A stretch of DNA of 64,000 bases, from NCBI GenBank assembly GCA_038396585.1, contig CP121691.1, positions 3,286,001 through 3,350,000 of the forward strand, given 5' to 3'. The DNA comes from Vallitaleaceae bacterium 9-2 (GTDB lineage: Bacteria; Bacillota; Clostridia; Lachnospirales; Vallitaleaceae). Positions 45,490 through 55,025 of this stretch are shown here, piece after piece (the first letter of the stretch is position 1; each line of letters opens with the position of its first letter). The notes below the pieces were generated by a model that was given only the letters and a program-made list of their open reading frames with translations, was not told where the DNA came from and made no database searches. Both the position numbers and the translations under genes were made by a program.

Positions 45490-46587
45490 TTAGTACACCT
45501 TACCTCTTCCTTCAACCTTAACCGCACGCATTTGACCTGAATCTTCTATAAAGTATACCTTATCGTGCAAGTTAATAGTTGTGCAAATATGGTTGGGGAT
45601 AATTGCCAACTGATCGCCGACCTTTAAGGAACCATCTTCTTTTTCCAAGCGAATGGTCCCGTGTTCTTCCGATAATTTTTCTAAAAACACATCATCTCTT
45701 CCTATAATCTTGCCATAACCTTGAAGATAATGCGGAAAAACATTAAGTGGAGCATCTGTTGAAAACGTCTTATTGCCGCCATCAACGATGACTTTGTCGG
45801 GTTGATGGGCACTGACAACGGTTGTAACAACACTTGCCGCACACGCATCCCATTGGCATATCCCCATATTAACGAGCATCGTGTCATTAAACACATAGGT
45901 TCCCGGACGCACTTCTGTTACGCCATCCACACGCGCTGCTGAGGCCGCTGTAGGCGTTGAACCAACGCTCACATCCTCAATATTAATGCCACTATTACGC
46001 AGTTGGTCAGCAAGCTCTACCATCATCTTTCCTTCTTCAAGCCCAGCCTTTTCCCAATCCAACGTTGCTTTTCCTTGATAGACAAGCCCTTTAAAAGTAA
46101 ATATACCCGTAAGTTTGAGTCCCGGATAACAGTTAATCTTTCTAGCAAAATCAAAAGCTTCATCATATGGGACACCTGTTCTTCCCATACCCGTGTCGAT
46201 TTCAAGACGCACTTCAATGGCTTGATTCACTTTTTCAAAAGCCTTCGAAAGCGCTTTTGCACCACTTAAGCTATCCACACCTACAATAAGACGTATCTTT
46301 TGATTTAGCGCTATTAAATGCTGAATCTTATCTTCGCCAATAATGGGATATGCAATAAAAATGTCTTCAATCCCATGTGCCGCCATCACTTTTGCTTCGC
46401 CAATTTTAGCCACGGTAATACCGATAGCGCCTGCATCAATTTGCATTTTAGCGATTTCTGGTATTTTATGTGTTTTTATATGCGGTCGCAGATTGCACCC
46501 ATTATTTTTTGCCATCGTGGCCATATGGATAATGTTTTGTTTTACCGTTGAATATTGAATTGCAATATACGGTGTCTCTGGATTCAT
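45490..46587 (-). CDS. D-threonine aldolase / D-serine dehydratase-like PLP enzyme
   Basis: The start is the ATG at 46587 behind AAAGGAGG (365 aa). The N-terminal alanine-racemase-like barrel has the PLP lysine in LRPHIKTHK (about 34-42) and GITVAKIGEAKVMAAHGI. The C-terminal domain has the metal-binding IPNHICTTINLHD (His and Cys about 325-327), the hallmark of D-threonine aldolases and D-serine dehydratases. It would cleave D-threonine to glycine and acetaldehyde, or D-serine to pyruvate and ammonia. It is flanked by RidA, which clears reactive enamines made by such dehydratases, and by the N-acyl-D-amino-acid deacylase: a coherent D-amino-acid route. Confidence 0.85.
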   Translation of the reverse strand: MNPETPYIAIQYSTVKQNIIHMATMAKNNGCNLRPHIKTHKIPEIAKMQIDAGAIGITVAKIGEAKVMAAHGIEDIFIAYPIIGEDKIQHLIALNQKIRLIVGVDSLSGAKALSKAFEKVNQAIEVRLEIDTGMGRTGVPYDEAFDFARKINCYPGLKLTGIFTFKGLVYQGKATLDWEKAGLEEGKMMVELADQLRNSGINIEDVSVGSTPTAASAARVDGVTEVRPGTYVFNDTMLVNMGICQWDACAASVVTTVVSAHQPDKVIVDGGNKTFSTDAPLNVFPHYLQGYGKIIGRDDVFLEKLSEEHGTIRLEKEDGSLKVGDQLAIIPNHICTTINLHDKVYFIEDSGQMRAVKVEGRGKVY

Positions 46588-46618
46588 ATAATCCTCCTTT
46601 TTCCACAAATTGCCTGTT

Positions 46619-47083
46619 TTACTTATCGTCTACTTCAAAAATAGCTTCGATTTCAACGGTTAAATTCCCCGGCAATTCATTTGTCCCAATTGCTGAACGT
46701 GCATGTTGACCTGCTTCACCAAATACGTCTCCCAATAATTGTGATGCTGCATTCATAACTTTGGGTTGGTCTGAAAATCCAGGTGCACTGGCTACAAAAC
46801 CTAATATTTTAACCACATTTTTTATACGGTTTAGATCTCCTGTGTATTCGTGTAAAGCACTCAACATATTTAAAGTTGCTCCTACGGCTGCTTCTTGAGC
46901 TTCTTCCATTGTCACATCTGCCCCTGCTTTTCCAGAGATATAAGGTACACCATCGCGTGTCGCACCTTGTCCTGATGTATAGAGCAAGTTCCCTACTTGC
47001 TTAACTGGAGTATAGATACCTCCAAGGGGTGGTACCGGTGGCAATTCTAGGTTTAATTTTTTTAGATTATCATATACATTCAT
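46619..47083 (-). CDS. RidA/YjgF-family enamine deaminase
   Basis: A 154-residue protein, slightly longer than RidA (about 130). It shows LLYTSGQGATRDGVPYI (about 30-46) and the catalytic arginine region HARSAIGTNELPGNLTVEIE (about 126-145, matching the RidA Arg105 segment). RidA proteins hydrolyse 2-aminoacrylate and similar imines formed by PLP dehydratases. Placement directly upstream of the D-serine dehydratase/D-threonine aldolase-like gene supports the dehydratase reading for that enzyme. It follows the beta-mannosidase gene by 11 bp in the same operon. Confidence 0.88.
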   Translation of the reverse strand: MNVYDNLKKLNLELPPVPPLGGIYTPVKQVGNLLYTSGQGATRDGVPYISGKAGADVTMEEAQEAAVGATLNMLSALHEYTGDLNRIKNVVKILGFVASAPGFSDQPKVMNAASQLLGDVFGEAGQHARSAIGTNELPGNLTVEIEAIFEVDDK

Positions 47084-47094
47084 GTGTTTTCCTC

Positions 47095-49551
47095 CTAATA
47101 AGTATCATATAAACTTCGAAATTTCAGTTGCTGTTTAATGGTTTCTATTGTCATCTCTTTTGCAGAAGATATTATGACTTGTTTTTCCTTTCCAGGTACA
47201 AGATCAAAATAATTATCACTAAAGACTGCTTGTGTATCGTTAAAACCGATTTCCACATATTTTGCTAGTGTATCCGTCCTAAATTTAAGGACAATCTGTT
47301 GTTCTTGTTCCACAACATCTATTTGAATATTGGGTTGCTTTAAATTAAAGTGTTTATGCTTTACGAATAAAATAACCCCTTGTTTTTCAATTTTTCCTTC
47401 TGCTTCTAACGTATAGACCAGATAGGTATTTTGCTGTTTTTGGATGGTATCTAAAAAGGGTTCAAAATCCATGTCACATATCTGTGTCGCGGTTAAGCAC
47501 GCCACCTCTATATCCAAGCATTCAGAAGTTAACACTTCATTATCACTCGTCATCAATGCATAGGTTACGGTTCCTTTATAAGGGTTTAATGTATCATTGG
47601 TCAAATGCAAGGATACTCGCGTGTCTTCTTCATTTGCTGACAATAAGATAGGTGCATAAAAATTCTTGCTAAAATAATGCAATGCTTTCCATCGACCATA
47701 ATAATCAATACTGGACCAAGAAGCTACCGGCCAGCAGTCATTAAGTTGCCAATAAATAGCTCCCATACAGCGTCCTCGGTGACGGCGCCAATGCTCAACG
47801 CCATATTTAATTCCTTCAGCCTGTATGATTTGAGACGCATATAATAGGGAATCCAAATCCTTAGGATACTGATAGTTTTCTGCCACATAGTGTAGAATTT
47901 TTTCATTACATCCGTCATTTTTTTGATGACATTCCATGACGTAGGAAAAGATATTACGGTCTTTTGCTTCGGTGAATGTCTCAACTGTTGGCATCGCCGG
48001 AAACGATTGAAGGCCAAATTCTGACATAAACCGTGGATACGTTTTTCGATATTCTGTAAAGGGCTTGGTAAAATGCCATACATCCCAGTAGTGCATATCA
48101 CCAACGCTTTGGCTGTTGGCTATTTCGCGCTCTAAGCCAGAAGATGGGGAAGACCCCCAAAAGAACGTCTCCGGATCATGTTGACTAAGTAACTCAGGTA
48201 TTAAAATTTCAAACTGTTTGACATAATCAATTTTTAGCTTTGGCGATACATCATCAAACCAATCTTTTTCAGACCAGCCCCAGGCAATCTCATTATTACC
48301 ACACCATAGTCCTAAGGACGCATGATGTCGAATCCGTTGGACATTTTGTGTGATTTCTTTACGAATACTGGCTTCAAATTCTTCATCCATGTTATAAACT
48401 AAGCAAGCAAACATTAAATCTTGCCATACAATGATTCCCAATTCATCACACAAATCATAAAAGTAGTCTTGCGGATAGATTCCACCACCCCATACGCGTA
48501 TGCAATTGTGGTTGGCCTCTACACATGCTCGAAGAAGTTTTTCCGTCTTTTTCTTAGAGCCTCGCCCCAGCAAACTATCTTCCGGAATATAATTAGCTCC
48601 CATGGCAAATATGGAGATACCATTAATATTAAATGCAAACGATTTGCCATAAGCGTCTGGCTCTTGGCATATATCTAGTGTACGAAGCCCAATTCTAAAG
48701 CTTTTTTCATCTAAACTTTTTTGCCCATCTTTTAATCTAACGTTGACCGTATATAGGGGTTGTTCTCCATATCCTACCGGCCACCATAATTTGGGTGATT
48801 GGATAGACAAGCTAAGCTTTTCCTCTTGATTGACTGATATATGACTATCAGATGCCACAACCGCGTTTGCATAACATATCTCAACCTCTACATGAGTCGC
48901 AACACCCTCTTGTGCTTTTTTTATCCATATGCCTACATCAACGCCCTCTTCATGATGGTGCTGATCAATGCGGACATCCTCCAAGCGATTCGTACTATAG
49001 GCTTGAACCCATATGCTTCGCCATATCCCCATATCAGGTAGCTTTGGCGCCCAATCCCAACCAAACATATAATGGGCTTTACGAATATAGGATAGTCCCT
49101 TTGAAGAACCATGGGGAGTCCTTGATACTTTTAACTGTTCATGCTTTTTCTCTGTATAGTTTAGTGGTGATAAAAATACAATACGTAATGTGTTTTGCCC
49201 TTGATGAATATAGCTTTTTATGTCCACTGTATAGCTACAATGCATATTTTGGGTCGACATGACTTGTTGTTCATTGACATATATCTGTGCGAGTGTATCT
49301 AGCCCTTCACATTCCAAGGAAATATTTTCTTCGCTCAAGATATCCTGCGTCACATTGAAGTCCGTTACGTATTCATAGTCATGGTATGCAAGCTTTCTTG
49401 CCTGTTCTTCATTATCCCGATAGAACGGGTCTTCCATCCTATTATTATTGATAAGATCCAGATAAACCGATCCCGGAACCGTTGCATCATACCATACACT
49501 TTCGTCTGTCCTTTTCATTTTCCATTGACCATCTAATCGTATCAATTTCAT
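47095..49551 (-). CDS. GH2 beta-mannosidase
   Basis: An 818-residue protein with the GH2 order: jelly-roll sugar-binding domain (about 1-185), Ig-like domain (about 190-295), TIM barrel (about 300-610) and C-terminal sandwich domains. IRVWGGGIYPQDYFYDLCDE (about 351-370), the acid/base in LWCGNNEIAWGW (Glu421) and the nucleophile in MSEFGLQSFP (Glu511) are the beta-mannosidase forms of these motifs. No signal peptide. It removes terminal beta-mannose from mannan oligosaccharides or from the Man-GlcNAc-GlcNAc core of N-glycans. The GH20 and GlcNAc kinase of the same operon favour the latter. Confidence 0.9.
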   Translation of the reverse strand: MKLIRLDGQWKMKRTDESVWYDATVPGSVYLDLINNNRMEDPFYRDNEEQARKLAYHDYEYVTDFNVTQDILSEENISLECEGLDTLAQIYVNEQQVMSTQNMHCSYTVDIKSYIHQGQNTLRIVFLSPLNYTEKKHEQLKVSRTPHGSSKGLSYIRKAHYMFGWDWAPKLPDMGIWRSIWVQAYSTNRLEDVRIDQHHHEEGVDVGIWIKKAQEGVATHVEVEICYANAVVASDSHISVNQEEKLSLSIQSPKLWWPVGYGEQPLYTVNVRLKDGQKSLDEKSFRIGLRTLDICQEPDAYGKSFAFNINGISIFAMGANYIPEDSLLGRGSKKKTEKLLRACVEANHNCIRVWGGGIYPQDYFYDLCDELGIIVWQDLMFACLVYNMDEEFEASIRKEITQNVQRIRHHASLGLWCGNNEIAWGWSEKDWFDDVSPKLKIDYVKQFEILIPELLSQHDPETFFWGSSPSSGLEREIANSQSVGDMHYWDVWHFTKPFTEYRKTYPRFMSEFGLQSFPAMPTVETFTEAKDRNIFSYVMECHQKNDGCNEKILHYVAENYQYPKDLDSLLYASQIIQAEGIKYGVEHWRRHRGRCMGAIYWQLNDCWPVASWSSIDYYGRWKALHYFSKNFYAPILLSANEEDTRVSLHLTNDTLNPYKGTVTYALMTSDNEVLTSECLDIEVACLTATQICDMDFEPFLDTIQKQQNTYLVYTLEAEGKIEKQGVILFVKHKHFNLKQPNIQIDVVEQEQQIVLKFRTDTLAKYVEIGFNDTQAVFSDNYFDLVPGKEKQVIISSAKEMTIETIKQQLKFRSLYDTY

Positions 49552-49579
49552 TGTCTTTCTCCATTATCTTGCGCTTAGT

Positions 49580-50419
49580 TTATCCTTTGACTGCACCTGC
49601 TGTCATTCCTTGTATGATGCGCTTTCTGAAAATAAAGTACACTATAATTACAGGCAATGTAGCAATAACAAGTCCGGCGAGTAGTTGTGTATAATTCGTT
49701 GAGTATGCTCCACTAAAGTTAGCTAAGCCAAGTGGTAACGTCTTATACTTATCACTTTTAATTAGCACTAATGCAAATGGGAACTCATTCCACCAGTGAA
49801 GAAAACTCATGATGATAATCGTTGATAAAACCGGTCGACACATTGGAAGCAATATGCTAAATAACATTTTTTGCAACGTACATCCATCAATAAAAGCCGC
49901 TTCCTCAAGTTCAACCGGAATGCTTTTGATAAAGCTTTCAAATAAAAATATTGCTAGAGGCAGTCCCAACGCAACATACGGTAAGATTAACGTTAGCCTT
50001 TGGTCTAATAGATGAAGTGTCTTAAATTGAATAAAAAGCGGAATCAATAATCCATGAACGGGTATAAGCATTCCTGATAAAAATAAAATATATAATATAT
50101 TTCTACCTTTAAATGTAAATCTTGACAAGAAATATCCTGTGATAAATCCTAAGATTACAATAATCGATACCGATACAATCGTTGTAAAAACACTATTTAA
50201 AAAATAGTTTTGCATCTTTCCGATACGAATCGCCTCAACAAAGTTATTCAAATTCGGATTTTGAGGTAGTGAAATAATATTTAAACTAAATTCCTTTTGT
50301 GTTTTTAAAGATGAGTAGAACATCCAGATGATGGGAAATACACATGTGAGTGAAAAAATCATCATAAACACATTGACAATTGTAACAATTATTTTTCGTC
50401 GTATTCCTTGTATGCTCAA
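49580..50419 (-). CDS. Oligosaccharide ABC transporter permease, MalG type
   Basis: A 279-residue permease with six helices and the cytoplasmic EAA loop (VELEEAAFIDGCTLQKMLFSILLP, cited here as two parts: VELEEAAFIDGC and TLQKMLFSILLP, about 173-196). The start codon is TTG at 50419 with GGAGG upstream, and it overlaps the stop of the MalF-type gene (TTGA), so the two are translationally coupled. It works with that permease and the lipoprotein encoded first in the operon. The ATPase is not encoded here; a shared MsmK-type ATPase elsewhere is expected. Confidence 0.9.
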   Translation of the reverse strand: MSIQGIRRKIIVTIVNVFMMIFSLTCVFPIIWMFYSSLKTQKEFSLNIISLPQNPNLNNFVEAIRIGKMQNYFLNSVFTTIVSVSIIVILGFITGYFLSRFTFKGRNILYILFLSGMLIPVHGLLIPLFIQFKTLHLLDQRLTLILPYVALGLPLAIFLFESFIKSIPVELEEAAFIDGCTLQKMLFSILLPMCRPVLSTIIIMSFLHWWNEFPFALVLIKSDKYKTLPLGLANFSGAYSTNYTQLLAGLVIATLPVIIVYFIFRKRIIQGMTAGAVKG

Positions 50420-51297
50420 TTTTTTGCACCTCCAAGTTTTCTTGAAAGCATAATCAGGGTCATGCTTAAGACAAGTATTCCAATTGATATCGTACTTCCA
50501 TATCCTAATTTAAACATTTCAAAAGAATTGGTGTACGCATATTGAGCCATAACCATTGAACTTTTTCCTGGTCCACCGCCGGTCATAATATAAATATGAT
50601 CAAACACTTTCATATTTCCTGAGATACATAGCATAATTGCCACTTTAATCGTATTTGAGATCAAAGGAAATACAACATAGCGCAGTTTTTTAAACCCAAC
50701 CGCTCCATCCAACTCTGCAACTTCTAATACAGATTGTGGAATTCCTTGTATTGCCGACATGAAAATGACTAAATAAACTCCAATATACTGCCATATCAAC
50801 GGGGCACTGACCGATCGCAATACAATGTCTGGATCGTTGAGCCAATTTCTAATGAGCCCTTCCATACTTAACGATCGGAGTATGAGATTTAAAATCCCCA
50901 TATCCTTGCTATAAATCATCGACCATAAGAATCCGATAACCACTGCCGATAAAACTACCGGAATAAAAATAACCGTTCTGTGAAACTCTTTGAATTTTAA
51001 AGTTCTTGAAATAAACAAGCCACATAGCACTAAAGGAATACCAATCTGACCAATTACACACAACACAATAATATACAAGTTATTGCGAAATGATCCCCAA
51101 AAATCTCCATCCATAAGTAATTCTTTATAATTTTCCAGACCAACAAACTTCATATTTGGTCCACCGCTCCAGTTATAAAAACTGAAGTAAATCGATAACA
51201 CCAATGGGATTACAACAATAAACACAAAAAAAGCAATAGATGGAGAAAGTGCAATCCATATTGTTTTTTTCTTTACGTTAAATCGATTACCTGCCAT
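50416..51297 (-). CDS. Oligosaccharide ABC transporter permease, MalF type
   Basis: A 293-residue permease with six helices. It starts with a cytosolic NRFNVKKKT segment and has FVGLENYKELLMDGDFW (about 51-67), typical of MalF-like permeases, and an EAA loop with SVLEVAELDGAVGFKKLRYV (about 190-209). It imports an oligosaccharide with the MalG-type partner. Start ATG at 51297 with GGAGG upstream. A hairpin (51321-51349) precedes it and separates it from the binding-protein gene. Confidence 0.9.
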   Translation of the reverse strand: MAGNRFNVKKKTIWIALSPSIAFFVFIVVIPLVLSIYFSFYNWSGGPNMKFVGLENYKELLMDGDFWGSFRNNLYIIVLCVIGQIGIPLVLCGLFISRTLKFKEFHRTVIFIPVVLSAVVIGFLWSMIYSKDMGILNLILRSLSMEGLIRNWLNDPDIVLRSVSAPLIWQYIGVYLVIFMSAIQGIPQSVLEVAELDGAVGFKKLRYVVFPLISNTIKVAIMLCISGNMKVFDHIYIMTGGGPGKSSMVMAQYAYTNSFEMFKLGYGSTISIGILVLSMTLIMLSRKLGGAKN

Positions 51298-51320
51298 TTG
51301 AAACCTCCTAAATAAAAATT

Positions 51321-51349
51321 GTTTAGAGAAGCCTTAAACTTCTCTAAAC
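51321..51349 (-). promoter_or_regulatory. Intercistronic hairpin between binding-protein and permease genes
   Basis: GTTTAGAGAAG and CTTCTCTAAAC form a perfect 11-bp stem with a 7-base loop; the minus-strand side is followed by AATTTTTATTT. It is probably a partial terminator or decay barrier that raises binding-protein yield relative to the permeases. Confidence 0.7.
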
Positions 51350-51395
51350 AATGACCAACTTAAGTTTTCTTTGCTTAAGTCTAGTTAAGCCATAA

Positions 51396-52769
51396 CTATT
51401 CTAGTGTTCTTTCATATTCTTTTTGTATTTTATCTGCCAATTCTTCTGGTGTTACCAAGTCAATAACAAGTTCTTGCAATCCACTATTGATAACTTCAAT
51501 AACTGCTGGTGGCAAATATGCGTCATATACTGGAGTAAATGTTGTCTTGCCTGCAAGTTCCATATATTGTTTTGTAAGTTCTGTCAACTTGCTTTCATCA
51601 TATGCCGCTGGTTTTACTGCTGCAAACTTGTTGTATTCTGTCATTGTTTTACCGTATTCAGGACTTGAAAGGGCTTTTAACACTTCAACTGCCAACGCTC
51701 TTTTTTCTCCTGATAATTCGCTGTTAATAACAAAAGCTACACTTGAACCACCTGAAAATGCATCCGCACGTCCTTTACTACCTTCAACTGGAGGAAGAAG
51801 TGCTAACTTTGTCGCTTTTAAAACGTCTTCTGGTGCATCTTTAGATACATCACCAATTGCCCAAGCTCCTTCAATAAACATTGCAGCTTCTTTATTGTAG
51901 TAAGGTGTTCTTTGTTGCATATTATCAATACTACTTGAATCTTCGTTAAATCCATTAAGGTCAGCTAATTCTTTCATCGCATTTAATGCATTAACAAATT
52001 CTTGATCTGTAAAGCTTGCTCCGCCTTCGCTAAGAATGCTGTCAAACCACTCTGTTCCTGTAAAACGATCACCTAATGTACTAATAATACATGATTGAGC
52101 CACCCATTTATCCTTGTTACCAAGTGAGATTGGTGTATAACCGTTTTCTGCAAGTGTTGCTACTGCTTGTTTGAATTCTTCAAAATTTTGTGGGAATTGT
52201 TCAATTCCAACTTCATTGAAAATATCTTCATTATAGAAGACAACGGATGTACTTTTTGCTGAAAGCGGAATTCCATAGACCTTATCTCCACGTGAGAACG
52301 CTTGGAATGAACCGTCTAAGAAGCCATCTTTCCAGTCTGTATCTGCATTTAAATCTTCATCAATTGAACCAACTAATTCTGTTTCAATTAACATATCAAG
52401 CATTGATGCACGAATAACAAAGATGTCTGGTAACTCATTACCTGCTGCTGTTGTTTTAATTTTTGTATGGTATGATGAGCTTGCAAGCGCTTCTTCTGTA
52501 ATTGTTAATCCAGGATTTTCGCTTAACACCTTATCAATCGCGTCACGAAATGCAATCGCTGCTCCGCCTTCTGTTTCTTCAAGAAGGTTATGCATAAATG
52601 TCAATTCAATTTCTTCTACCTCTTGCTCAGCACCTTCCTCAGTTGTTCCACCTGTTGTCTCTTGAGCATCACCGTCATTACTTGCCGCTTCTTCTTTAGG
52701 TCCACACCCAACGAGCAGACTCATAAGCAGTGCCCCCACTAATAACAAAGCCATTAATTTTTTGTACAT
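51396..52769 (-). CDS. Oligosaccharide-binding lipoprotein (MalE type)
   Basis: A 457-residue protein with a lipobox ending SLLVGC (Cys22), a low-complexity acidic linker (about 27-50) and a cluster 1 extracellular solute-binding fold. PDIFVIRASMLDMLIE (about 113) and KVYGIPLSAKSTSVVFYNED (about 158-177) are typical of the family. It captures an oligosaccharide for the MalF/MalG-type permeases. First gene of the operon; a TATAAT element at 52815-52820 lies on the minus strand with no good -35, suggesting activation by the divergent two-component system. Confidence 0.9.
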   Translation of the reverse strand: MYKKLMALLLVGALLMSLLVGCGPKEEAASNDGDAQETTGGTTEEGAEQEVEEIELTFMHNLLEETEGGAAIAFRDAIDKVLSENPGLTITEEALASSSYHTKIKTTAAGNELPDIFVIRASMLDMLIETELVGSIDEDLNADTDWKDGFLDGSFQAFSRGDKVYGIPLSAKSTSVVFYNEDIFNEVGIEQFPQNFEEFKQAVATLAENGYTPISLGNKDKWVAQSCIISTLGDRFTGTEWFDSILSEGGASFTDQEFVNALNAMKELADLNGFNEDSSSIDNMQQRTPYYNKEAAMFIEGAWAIGDVSKDAPEDVLKATKLALLPPVEGSKGRADAFSGGSSVAFVINSELSGEKRALAVEVLKALSSPEYGKTMTEYNKFAAVKPAAYDESKLTELTKQYMELAGKTTFTPVYDAYLPPAVIEVINSGLQELVIDLVTPEELADKIQKEYERTLE

Positions 52770-53273
52770 GTTTAACTTCCTCCTTAATCTTTTTGTTTTT
52801 TTGTTACAAACAGTATTATATACAAGATGATTTGGTTAAAATACCTTATTTTTTATCATTACATCCAAAGTTATATACTTATTGAACAAAAGCTGTATTT
52901 TTTTGTGATTTTCACTCGTTTGATATGCTAATCTTTTAGATTTTAACACGAAACCCCTTGTGGAATACAGCTATTTTTTGCTCATCCTTTGTTTTTCACC
53001 TCTTTTTTACCTCTTTTTCTTAGCTTTTTATTGGATATAGCATCATTCTCATAATGAATCTTGATTTTGGACAAATGTTTTTAGATGTTTTTCTATAATC
53101 CTACGCGTTAAAGTGTATTTTTTTGGATGTTTTTTATATTTTTAAGGTGTATAATTTACATGGTTTATGATATAATAACTAATTCAAAAACATATCACAA
53201 GGCTACACCCTCTGTTTTGCAAGCATTCGCGGCAGAAACGTCCTACTTTTGTGTAATAAAGGAGATCATTCAA
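52770..53273. promoter_or_regulatory. Divergent control region of the glycan operon and its two-component system
   Basis: About 500 bp without a gene. It has a minus-strand TATAAT (52815-52820) for the operon and a plus-strand TATAAT (53150-53155) for the kinase gene, neither with a strong -35. A 9-bp inverted repeat AGCTGTATT (52891-52899) and AATACAGCT (52964-52972), centres 73 bp apart, may be a regulator site. Several TTTTTNNATGTTTTT-like stretches occur around 53075-53135. No reading frame with a ribosome site was seen. Confidence 0.5.
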
Positions 53274-55025
53274 TTGAAATCTAAAAAATTCATCAGCATT
53301 CGTTACAAGTTTTCCATATTCTTCATTGCAATTTTCATACCTATTGTCATTTTATCCATTGTTTCTTATAATAAGCTTTTTAATATTATTGAAGAAAAAA
53401 TAAGTACCTCCAACTACATTAGTATTAAACAAACGGGAAGTAACATTGAATTTATCCTTAATGACATTCAACAACTATCACTTGACCTCTATCAAAGTAC
53501 TATTTTACAGGAAGCTTTATCAAGCCCGCCCGATCAGCAAAAGATGCGAATTAATCGAGCAGAGCAGTGGCTTAAATATGTTATTTCATCCAATGAATAC
53601 ATCTATTCGATCTACATCAACAACCTTAATGGCGTTGTGCTCAACCCTGAAAGTACAAATGAATATATTGATCCCGATATACAAGAAAAGATTCTTTCAT
53701 TAAAAGGGATGTATCTTTGGAATTTTGGTAAAGTTGACAGTCATATTAATCAAGCCATCCCCGTGTTATCCATCTCTCGTCTATTAAAAGATGTCAACGA
53801 CATCACTCATGACCTAGGTATATTAAAAATCAATATCGACGAAAACAAAATTATGAATATATATAAAAACAATTTAATCGACCCCGACGGCAATTTTTTC
53901 CTCATCAATGATAAAAACGAAGTCATCTCTGCATTGGATAAAAGTCGGCTATATTCCCCTCTAGAAACCGAAGTGTTTTCCCGAATTACTACAAGCAGAC
54001 ATAAAAGCGGTTATTTTGACACACTAATTCAGGGCTCCAAAACACTAGTGACTTACTATAAAATAGATAGAACCAGTTGGGTGCTTGTTAACTACGTGCC
54101 CCTTGACAATTTACTCCACAGTTCCAGAGAAGTCTCTTCCCAGATATTGTTAGCCATTATTTTAAGTTTTGTTGTGTTCTTGATACTCACTCTTGCTTTT
54201 ATCCATAAGCTTTTAAATCCTTTGGAAGAAGTTCGGCGTGTCATGGTGGAACTTCCAAACAAGAACTTTGACGTACGTTTACATATTAAAGGCAATGATG
54301 AAATCAGTCTGCTCGGACGTTCCTTCAACCAAATGTCTGAAAAACTCAATGAACTGATGAATCAAGTCTACTTTGTAAAAATCAAGCAAAAGGAAGCTGA
54401 ACTTAAAGCACTACAGGCACAAATCAATCCGCATTTTCTCTATAATACTCTTGATACCATCTATTGGATGAGTACCATGGAAAATGCCCATGAGACCTCA
54501 ACCTTAGTTAAGGCTCTCGCCAAACTTTTTAGGCTAAGCCTCAATCAGGGAAGCCCCTTTACCACTGTCGAAAAAGAGATTGAACATTTAAAAAATTATA
54601 TCCTCATTCAAAAAAAGCGTTACGAGGAAACCATTGAATTTGAAATTGCCGTTGACGAACAAGTATCAAACTGCAAAGTCATAAAGCTCATTCTTCAACC
54701 TTTAATAGAAAATGCCATCTACCATGGTATCGAGCCAAAAGGCGACAGCGGCCGTATCAAAGTATCCATTTTTCAACATAACGATTTTTTATATTACAAG
54801 ATACAAGATGACGGTGTCGGTGTTGACGAAAACAAAATTCAAGAATTTTTAGAAATCAGCCATACCACCGAAAAAAGTCATGGCTTTGCACTTAATAACG
54901 TCAATGACCGAATCAAGCTGTATTTTGGCAATGAATTTGGAATTGAGTTTCATTCAATCATAGATAAAGGTACGACAGTTCTCGTAAAACAACCTATACT
55001 TAAAGGAGACCAATCACATGATTAA
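53274..55025 (+). CDS. YesM-type sensor histidine kinase of the glycan operon
   Basis: The start is placed at TTG 53274, 9 bp after GGAG and just before SKKFISIRYKFSIFF; the upstream in-frame ATG has no ribosome site. This gives 583 residues: membrane helix at about 14-34, extracellular sensor (about 35-280), second helix (about 285-310), HAMP, a His_kinase domain with the histidine near residue 387 in QAQINPHFLYNTLD, and a HATPase domain with LIENAIYHGIEP and DDGVGVDE. It phosphorylates the YesN-type regulator whose gene overlaps its end by 8 bp, and is divergent from the glycan operon it probably controls. Confidence 0.9.
   Translation: MKSKKFISIRYKFSIFFIAIFIPIVILSIVSYNKLFNIIEEKISTSNYISIKQTGSNIEFILNDIQQLSLDLYQSTILQEALSSPPDQQKMRINRAEQWLKYVISSNEYIYSIYINNLNGVVLNPESTNEYIDPDIQEKILSLKGMYLWNFGKVDSHINQAIPVLSISRLLKDVNDITHDLGILKINIDENKIMNIYKNNLIDPDGNFFLINDKNEVISALDKSRLYSPLETEVFSRITTSRHKSGYFDTLIQGSKTLVTYYKIDRTSWVLVNYVPLDNLLHSSREVSSQILLAIILSFVVFLILTLAFIHKLLNPLEEVRRVMVELPNKNFDVRLHIKGNDEISLLGRSFNQMSEKLNELMNQVYFVKIKQKEAELKALQAQINPHFLYNTLDTIYWMSTMENAHETSTLVKALAKLFRLSLNQGSPFTTVEKEIEHLKNYILIQKKRYEETIEFEIAVDEQVSNCKVIKLILQPLIENAIYHGIEPKGDSGRIKVSIFQHNDFLYYKIQDDGVGVDENKIQEFLEISHTTEKSHGFALNNVNDRIKLYFGNEFGIEFHSIIDKGTTVLVKQPILKGDQSHD

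Noticed and set aside
48852-49262. 136-codon plus-strand frame inside the beta-mannosidase gene
   Set aside because: Antisense shadow of the GH2 coding sequence; composition is that of a reverse-complemented gene.
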